A stretch of DNA of 64,000 nucleotides, taken from contig NZ_AP017978.1 in NCBI RefSeq assembly GCF_000648235.2, positions 167,308-231,307 on the forward strand. The letters are read 5' to 3'. The stretch's first letter is position 1; the number at the start of each line of letters is the position of its first letter. A program made the position numbers and the translations under genes. The notes beneath the pieces were generated by a model, which did not search any database, was not told the DNA's origin, and worked only from the letters and a program-made list of their open reading frames with translations. This document shows, piece by piece, positions 58,230 to 64,000 of the stretch. This stretch comes from Neochlamydia sp. S13 (GTDB taxonomy: Bacteria; Chlamydiota; Chlamydiia; Chlamydiales; Parachlamydiaceae).

Positions 58230-58904
58230 TTAAATAATTGGCCATTGATTTTGACGGCACATGGCCTTTAAGCGTCGATCTGGGTTGACGCCCACAGGAT
58301 TTCCAACTGCGTAAAGAAGGGGTAAATCTAAATAGCTATCTGTGTAAGCAGTCACATTAGCTTTAACGATTTGCAATTCTTTTAAAAGTAGCTCGAGAGC
58401 TTGAGCTTTTTGAGGACCTTCCATTACCTGGGTAATATGAGTAAAATCACCCTCTTCATTTTTTTGATAAATCGTAGAACTCCATCTATCAACGCCTAGC
58501 CTCAACGCCACTTTTTCCACTAAAAAATTTGGTGAACTAGAAAATATGGCAGTATATGATCCTTCATTTTTAGCTTCTAATAGCTTTGAAAAGACGGGAT
58601 GATAGATAAGCTTGTCCAGTTGCTGTGATAAAAATTTGGTGGCATGCTCATTAACAAGGGCTACGGAAAGGCCATAAAAAAAGCATTGAAAAGTAGATTC
58701 ATGCAAGTTTTTTAGGCTAATGAGTCCAAGCTTAAACCTTAAATATAGGAAAGATAGACGGATCATTCGGTGAAAAGAAAGGACCTTTTCACGAAAAAGA
58801 TAGATGCCAAAAAAGAGACTGCAATTTTTGCGAAGAAGTGTATGGTCGAGATCAAAAACAACTAGGCTATTTTTTCTTTTGGAATTGCACAATTTTGTTT
58901 TCAA
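58230..58904 (-). CDS. HAD-superfamily (subclass IB) phosphatase
   Basis: 224 residues. Motif I is VVFDLDHTLL (about 15-24, nucleophile Asp in DLD), motif II IFSSSP near 118, a conserved Lys in EGPQKAQAL near 163 and motif III AYTDSYLDLPLL near 187. This is the pattern of the SerB/PSPase-like HAD-IB group, which dephosphorylates small metabolites or lipid head groups. Its exact substrate is unknown. Its start overlaps the end of the upstream coiled-coil gene by 38 nt. Confidence 0.85.
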   Translation of the reverse strand: MKTKLCNSKRKNSLVVFDLDHTLLRKNCSLFFGIYLFREKVLSFHRMIRLSFLYLRFKLGLISLKNLHESTFQCFFYGLSVALVNEHATKFLSQQLDKLIYHPVFSKLLEAKNEGSYTAIFSSSPNFLVEKVALRLGVDRWSSTIYQKNEEGDFTHITQVMEGPQKAQALELLLKELQIVKANVTAYTDSYLDLPLLYAVGNPVGVNPDRRLKAMCRQNQWPII

Positions 58905-60588
58905 TTTCTTGAATGCCTTGGTTGATTTTTTCTAAGCGCTCTTTTTCAGACTTTATCAACTCGTTATTATTCATGGCTTTCTCAAAATCTAAACCTGAAA
59001 CTCCTCCAGCTTTGCGCAAAGACTCTAGCTGTACTTTTATCGCTTGTCTACGTTCTTTTCTTTGTTTTAGAACCTCACGAAGTTGCTCAATAGATTGACG
59101 ATCATCCTCGGACAATGAAAGTAAAGCTTGTTCCTCTTTATCTGAAAGAACATCGGTGATTAAGCTACGTAAAGATTTATAAAGGCGCTCTACCTCTTGC
59201 TTTTCAAATTTATTAAAAGAAGAATTCTGTATTTTCTGAGCAAGCTCATCTCTAGCTGCTGCTAGCTCTTGAGCTTCTAAAGAACGAGCATTATTGCCAA
59301 GCTGTTCGATTTCATTTTTTACTTCTTCTATTTTAGCTTTACGTTGCCTTTCTTTTTCTTGCTCATGTTGAAGGCGCACTTGCTCGTGTGCTTTCTGTTT
59401 TTCTAAAATCTGATCTTTTACGCCAAACATTTCGCTTCTTAGAGCTTTGATTTCATCTCTTCCCAGTTCAACATTTCTCATAAACTTAGAAATCTCATCT
59501 AAATGCTTATAAGCTTGATCATCCGATAATCCTGAAGACTCATATTGCTTTTTAAGCTCATGTATTTTGGCTTGGACCAGATAAAAATTTTGCTTAAAAG
59601 TAGCTTTTAGCTGGGCGCGTTCTTTTTTGCGTTCTTTTTCGGCTAATTTGATTTTATCCCAACATTCGCTAAGACGCATTCTCGTGTGGGTAAAGGCATG
59701 TGTGTTAAGGGTTAAAACCTTAGCAATTCCTTGCAGGTCTTTAATTTCTTCTCTTAATGCAAATAAAGAATCATCAAAGTTACCTTTAAAGCTATCTTCA
59801 ATAAATGCTTCCACATCATCGCTAAATGTTTGGCTTACCTCTTTGATAAGCTCTTTCCTTAAAGGAAAAACTTGATCGCCTATTTCAGAAAGCCTTTGGA
59901 AAAACTTATTTTTTTGTCTTATACGCATGTCCGTTTTAATAAGTTCTTTGCGTAATGCATTCACGCGAGAAGCTTGCACATTAAGCAAATTAAGTCTTTT
60001 TTGAGTGTCTTGATAAAATAGCGCTTTTACAGAAAGCCTTGTGGGGATAGGACCTAAGTCAGGATTGGCAATTTTAGTGACTTGCTCTTCAAACAGCTTT
60101 ATATCGTTTTCTAAAGCTACGATTGCTATTTCAATTTGTTCGGCTGCAAAAGAGCTTTGTTCATCCAACATCTCTTTTAGACGGCGGGCTTCTTTGGAAA
60201 GCTCGCTATATTTTGTCCACAACTGGGTACGTACAAGGGGAGAGAGGTTTTCTTTAAAGAGTTGCAAGCAAATATTGCGCACTTCCCAAAAGGCTTTGAA
60301 ATGAGGGGCCCCGCTTTGGGCTAAAGAGCTTTCCATAAAATCTAAAGCATATTTAACCTTAGCGTCTACTTGAAGTAAATTTTCCATCTCTTGCATAAAC
60401 TCATCGAGATGGGGATTATGCTTTTTTTCTACCACAGGCTCTTCACTAATTTCTTGCTCTGCCTCTTCTAAAGAAGGGGTTGGTAGGCATAGTTCTTCGC
60501 CTTCTGGATTAACCGAGGATAGGAATTTCTCATCTTGATGAGGTGTCGTTTCTTGTATATTTTGATTTTTACTTTCTAAGTCGCTCAT
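58867..60588 (-). CDS. Large coiled-coil protein (CT768-like by position)
   Basis: 573 residues, almost entirely charged helical heptads (Glu/Lys/Gln/Leu-rich) from about 125 to the end, after an acidic, proline-containing N-terminus (1-55). No catalytic motif or membrane segment is seen. The position between a fabF/rsfS group and miaA corresponds to C. trachomatis CT768, a conserved chlamydial protein of unknown role. It may be a structural or scaffold protein. Start codon is supported by conservation of context only. Confidence 0.75.
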   Translation of the reverse strand: MSDLESKNQNIQETTPHQDEKFLSSVNPEGEELCLPTPSLEEAEQEISEEPVVEKKHNPHLDEFMQEMENLLQVDAKVKYALDFMESSLAQSGAPHFKAFWEVRNICLQLFKENLSPLVRTQLWTKYSELSKEARRLKEMLDEQSSFAAEQIEIAIVALENDIKLFEEQVTKIANPDLGPIPTRLSVKALFYQDTQKRLNLLNVQASRVNALRKELIKTDMRIRQKNKFFQRLSEIGDQVFPLRKELIKEVSQTFSDDVEAFIEDSFKGNFDDSLFALREEIKDLQGIAKVLTLNTHAFTHTRMRLSECWDKIKLAEKERKKERAQLKATFKQNFYLVQAKIHELKKQYESSGLSDDQAYKHLDEISKFMRNVELGRDEIKALRSEMFGVKDQILEKQKAHEQVRLQHEQEKERQRKAKIEEVKNEIEQLGNNARSLEAQELAAARDELAQKIQNSSFNKFEKQEVERLYKSLRSLITDVLSDKEEQALLSLSEDDRQSIEQLREVLKQRKERRQAIKVQLESLRKAGGVSGLDFEKAMNNNELIKSEKERLEKINQGIQEIENKIVQFQKKK

Positions 60589-60682
60589 GGAAATTCTTAA
60601 AGATATATGTTTAATGGAATTTTAGAGCAAAATCATAGCTGATTTACCCTTTTCGGTAAAGCTCTTTAAAAAACAATAATAA

Positions 60683-61779
60683 TTAGCAGCTTTCGAAATC
60701 TTTAGAAATAAGGTCGGCAATCATTTGCGTATCATATAAATCCATATCAATCCAGTTAAACAAAGGTTCTTTGCCAAACCAGGTATGCTGACGTTTGGCA
60801 TAGTTTCTAGAAGCTCGTTTAAATGTCTCGACAAACTGAAGATAATCATCGGGCCTTTTAGCGGTTGCTAAATAAGCAATAGCTTGCTTATAGCCTATCG
60901 CTTGGGCTGCAGAGGAATTAGCTAAAAGACCTTTTTTAATAAACCTTGCACTTCTTCTAGCAAGCCATCTTCAATCATTTGATCGCAACGGTTTTCAATA
61001 CGATGATATAAATGAGGCCTAGGTCGAAATAAAAACCAGCAACGAAAGTCATAATTTTGAAGCTTATGACGCCCCTTCCACGATAACTTGCTAACTTTTT
61101 CTCCAGTTAAAGTAATGATTTCCAAAGCACGCACAATCTTTTGCTTATCATTTTTTGTAATCCCACTGGCGTAATGTAGGTCTAGCTGTTGAAGGCGAGC
61201 ATACAAGGCATCAGGACCTAGCCTATCATATTCTTCTTCTAAAGCTTGTCTAATTTCAGGAATAGAGGGAGGCCCCAGTGGAGGACCATAGAGCAAAGAA
61301 TGAATATAAAAGCCCGCACCGCCTACTACAATAGGTACTTTGTCTCTATTGTGTATGCGCTGAAAAGCTTGACGTGCTTCGTAGCAAAAATCTACTACAT
61401 TGAAAGAATCTGTCAAATGACAAATATCAATAAGGTGATGAGAAATCTGCTGCCGCTCTTCAATGGTAGGCTTAGCTGTGCCAATATCCATTCCTTTGTA
61501 GACTTGCATGGAGTCCGCCGAAACGATTTCTCCCTGGATCTTCCTTGCCAGTTGGAGGGCAAAATGAGACTTGCCGCAGCCAGTAGGGCCAGCAATGATG
61601 ATCACGCGCTTTTTATTTTGAGGAAGAGCAGTAGGGAGCCGCTTCTGAGCTTCAATAGCGAAATTTATAAAGATTTGTTCTATCTCTTCTTTTTCTAATG
61701 TTCCACAGGCCACTATCAAATACCTAAACTTGGTCAAAGCATTGTTTTTATTGTTATTAGATTTAACCCTTTTATTCAA
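60683..61779 (-). pseudogene. miaA: tRNA dimethylallyltransferase, frameshifted
   Basis: P-loop GPTGCGKS (64-71), DSMQVYKGMDIGTAKP and VGGAGFYIHSLLYG mark MiaA, which adds dimethylallyl to A37 of tRNAs. The frame stops early at VQGLLKKVF because an A6 run (complement 60932-60937) has one A too few. With one more A it continues GLLANSSAAQAIGYKQAIAYL...NYAKRQHTWF to a TAA at 60683, a normal MiaA end. The first 50 residues before the P-loop are unusual, so the true start may be further downstream. Sequence error, slippage or a real lesion are all possible. Confidence 0.88.
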
Positions 61780-62768
61780 AGTGTTAATTTTTAACCTATC
61801 TCTTAAATGGTAAAATTAAACATACAAAACACCTTTTAAATAATTTCTTCCTCTGATAATAAAAGCTAAAAAGCTCTCATAGTATTCAGAGAAGATAGCT
61901 GACCACTTCAAAGTCTCGTCATCTTGCTTATTATTTAATTAAAATATTCTTGCTTCCACTAAGAAGTAATCAAGTAGTACTTATGGCTCTCTTCAATTTT
62001 ATACCTACCTATTTGAGTTATTTTCCAGCTTAAATTCAATCATCTATTCATCTTAAAAAACATCACAAGCTTTCTAAAATATAGTTTCTAGCCTTTTAAG
62101 ATCATCATGCTTTTTTTCTTTTTTATATGAAGTAATTTTTTAAGACCTTTAGGAGGAGCTAATTTTTTCTTAAACACTTTTTCATTTATGGCTTCTTTCC
62201 AAAAACTGAGCTTTTACTTCTACAGGGTGCTTAATTAGCACTTTTTATTCTTTCCTTTAGGCCAATACATTTTGCAATTGCAGATGGCTTTTTATAAAAG
62301 CAAAGGCTGAATGGTCTAAATGATCTATACTACTTTCTTCTAGCTTCTTTTGGACGGTACCATCAACCGCAGGCACTTACTTCCTGGCTAGCATAGCAGA
62401 TTCAAGCGTTGAAGCCATAAGAACATCTGTTAAAAGCCTGTTATCTCATGTGCAATGAAACTTAATTAAGGATTAAAGGTCAAAAGACCCAACAGGAATC
62501 ACTTTGTTTGAGGCTTGCATAAGAAGCCTAGGCTTGGATCATTTTTTTTAGATGCACTTCATCAGCAATGACCTTATACCGTTCAAAGAAACTACGTCTG
62601 TAGAGTCTAAAGAAGAAAACACCTTTCTGAGGGCTCTTTTCTACTAAAAAGAGATTCTTATTAGGTTACGATTACATAAAAAGCTGCTTGAAAGCGTATG
62701 ATTAAAAAGAAAAAAGATTAAGTAAGAGAAAAAGCAATATTTTCTAAATATTTAATCCTTAATAAAAA
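61780..62768. other. Nearly 1 kb gap, possibly an eroded gene
   Basis: No intact gene is seen. On the minus strand near 62560-62625 a short stretch reads SLDSTDVVSLNGIRSLLMKCI, faintly like the end of a STAS-domain anti-sigma antagonist; in C. trachomatis rsbV (CT765) sits next to miaA. The stretch is too short and broken to call a gene. Confidence 0.3.
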
Positions 62769-62999
62769 TTACTCAATAATTTCAACCCTAACGCGACGTC
62801 CAAGCCGAGCACAAATCATCATGGATATAGTACGTAGGGCTTTAATAGTATTTCCTTTCCTTCCTACAACTTTACCAATATCGTGAGGATTAACCCGCAC
62901 TTCCACAATCATTCCTCGTTCCCCTTCATAGCAATTAACGTTGACATCATTAGGGGCGTCTACTAAATTTTTTACAATATATTCAACAAATTCTTTCAT
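62769..62999 (-). CDS. khpA: KH-domain RNA-binding protein KhpA
   Basis: 77 residues from the ATG at 62999, the normal size for KhpA/YlqC (a longer upstream start would add 16 unconserved residues). It has the single KH fold with the RNA-binding loop DIGKVVGRKGNTIKALRT (GxxG is GRKG) and the family start MKEFVEYIVKNLVD. KhpA is a small RNA chaperone, usually paired with KhpB. No partner lies in the window. Confidence 0.9.
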   Translation of the reverse strand: MKEFVEYIVKNLVDAPNDVNVNCYEGERGMIVEVRVNPHDIGKVVGRKGNTIKALRTISMMICARLGRRVRVEIIE

Positions 63000-63271
63000 A
63001 GCTCTACAAATGTTTTTTATAGTTTTACAAGCTAGCATTTTTAGCATCAGAAAGAATTTAACTCAAGAAGTATCCAATTAAAGCGCTTATTCTACTCGTC
63101 AAAACGTAACGAGAAAAATAAATCTAAAAAGTTGTCTTTTCCCTTAATCAAAAATCAACCAAGTAATTTTTTTTTAATCCTACACTATTTTTTTCCTAGA
63201 ATTTTGTCGGTCGGCATGATAGAGCAATTTACCTTTTGAGCTCTCAATTACTTCTTCAGCAGCTAAGACAT

Positions 63272-64000
63272 TTAAAGAGCAGGGCTTTTTATGTAGGCGA
63301 GCGCAGGGATACGTAAATCTACAACTAGAGGTTTAAATTTTAATAATTTTTCTACCCCCCCTCCTTCTGCATCTTCCATATGGTATTTTAATAAAGGGCG
63401 TAGTTGCAGATAATTGGCTAATTCTTGTCGATAATTGTCTACACTCAACCGCAATATATGCGAGGCTATCCCTTTGACAAGCTTTCCTGCCTGATCTGTT
63501 TTTTCCACCTGTTCATCAAGGATAGCCACAATTTGCCTTTTACCTTTGCTATCTGCAAAAGCCTGGGAGACATCAACACGAGATAGATAAGAATATTCGA
63601 GCAACAATGGGTTGAAAGCAGATCAATAGATAAAGGCAAGCTTGCATTTAATTTCTTGGAGAGGTTTTCCCCAACTCAAAGGTAAAGCATCTGTTATTCC
63701 TAAGTATATTTCTGGTAGCTTTTTAGGAGTAAAAAAAGGCTTAAAGGGAAAAGTCACACCTTCCCGATCAATCACAGTGTTATGATAATCTAACAAATAA
63801 GCAAAAGGCTTCCTTAACTCGTAATCAACATAAATAGTTCCTGGAAGAAGTTTTTTTTACATAGGCATGGGTAATCAAAGGAGAATTTAAAAGTTTTTGT
63901 TGAGCTGCTTGGGTATTAAAGCGAAAGATATTGGTTGGCTGATCAATCGATAAGTTAAGAAGCTCTGCAAGATAAGCTGTTTTCAGAGGTTCTTTATCAG
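63272..64000 (-). pseudogene. ftsQ: FtsQ-like cell division protein, partial and interrupted
   Basis: The window edge cuts off the N-terminus. What is seen is a POTRA-like segment (YLAELLNLSIDQPTNIF then NTQAAQQKLLNSPLI), a second segment (PGTIYVDYELRKPFAYL) and a C-terminal part (RQIVAILDEQ...KPLVVDLRIPALAYIK). This resembles FtsQ, a division-site protein whose chlamydial homologue lies near miaA (CT764). Frames are broken twice: an A8 run (complement 63851-63858) with one base too many, and a TGA at 63623-63625. Either a decayed gene or sequence errors. The assignment rests on motif style and position. Confidence 0.5.

Noticed and set aside
62560..62625. A possible rsbV (STAS) remnant next to miaA.
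   Set aside because: Only about 20 suggestive residues in one frame with stops around; position in C. trachomatis is suggestive but not enough to call a gene.
1..64000. Searched by eye for tRNA and 5S/16S/23S rRNA genes.
   Set aside because: No convincing T-loop plus acceptor pairing or rRNA core sequence was found; a covariance-model scan would be needed to exclude tRNAs.

Overview
The window looks like a chromosome segment of an amoeba-associated chlamydia (Parachlamydiaceae, Neochlamydia/Protochlamydia-like). The reasons are AT-rich DNA, gene blocks in the order known from Chlamydia (rpsA-nusA-infB-rbfA-truB-ribF; rnz-xerC-ABC-F; glyA-clpP-dapF; NUDIX-fabF-rsfS followed by a coiled-coil protein and miaA), a CT398-like zinc-ribbon protein, and very large eukaryote-like F-box, OTU, BTB, LRR, NB-ARC and TPR proteins of the kind expanded in this group. 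The genus is inferred, not proven.

Layout. 1-7.1 kb: core translation/transcription operon (end of rpsA, nusA, infB, rbfA, truB, then ribF). 7.5-26.5 kb: three tandem giant paralogues (2158, 1392 and 1828 aa). They share about 850 N-terminal residues with an F-box-like motif, an OTU-protease-like motif (Cys148/His276) and a nucleotidyltransferase-like motif (GS...SD-x-E), and differ in the number of 42-residue kinesin-light-chain-type TPRs (31, 12 plus a partial, and 23). Between the first two lies a graveyard of IS pieces: an IS481-like end, an ISL3-like start, and an IS5 element split by an ORF-less group II intron. 26.9-29.6 kb: an IS630 element and a BTB-LRR protein. 30-37 kb: rfaE2-like gene, rhomboid protease, rnz, xerC, ABC-F ATPase, SpoU methyltransferase, folE. 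37.3-43.2 kb: RNase P RNA (minus), CT398-like protein, glyA, clpP, dapF, HDAC-family gene. 43.8-46.6 kb: an NB-ARC/TPR protein. 47.5-54.8 kb: a nested stack of mobile elements (IS4-like, then an IS701 element split by a group II intron whose reverse transcriptase is itself split by another IS), an AbiEii-like remnant and a decayed Phd/RelE pair. 54.9-64 kb: a minus-strand housekeeping run (NUDIX, fabF, rsfS, nadD, HAD phosphatase, coiled-coil protein, miaA, khpA, ftsQ-like).

How it fits together. The housekeeping genes cover ribosome biogenesis, tRNA and RNA processing, flavin/NAD/folate cofactors, fatty-acid and cell-wall precursors, and chromosome resolution. The accessory genes carry ubiquitin-system and protein-interaction modules with no obvious housekeeping use in a bacterium, so they are best read as candidate effectors acting in the host. 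This is inference; no secretion signal was proven.

Quality note. Several genes, including normally essential fabF and miaA, are broken by single-base length changes in homopolymer runs. Either the assembly has homopolymer errors, or these are real lesions or sites of frameshifting or transcriptional slippage.
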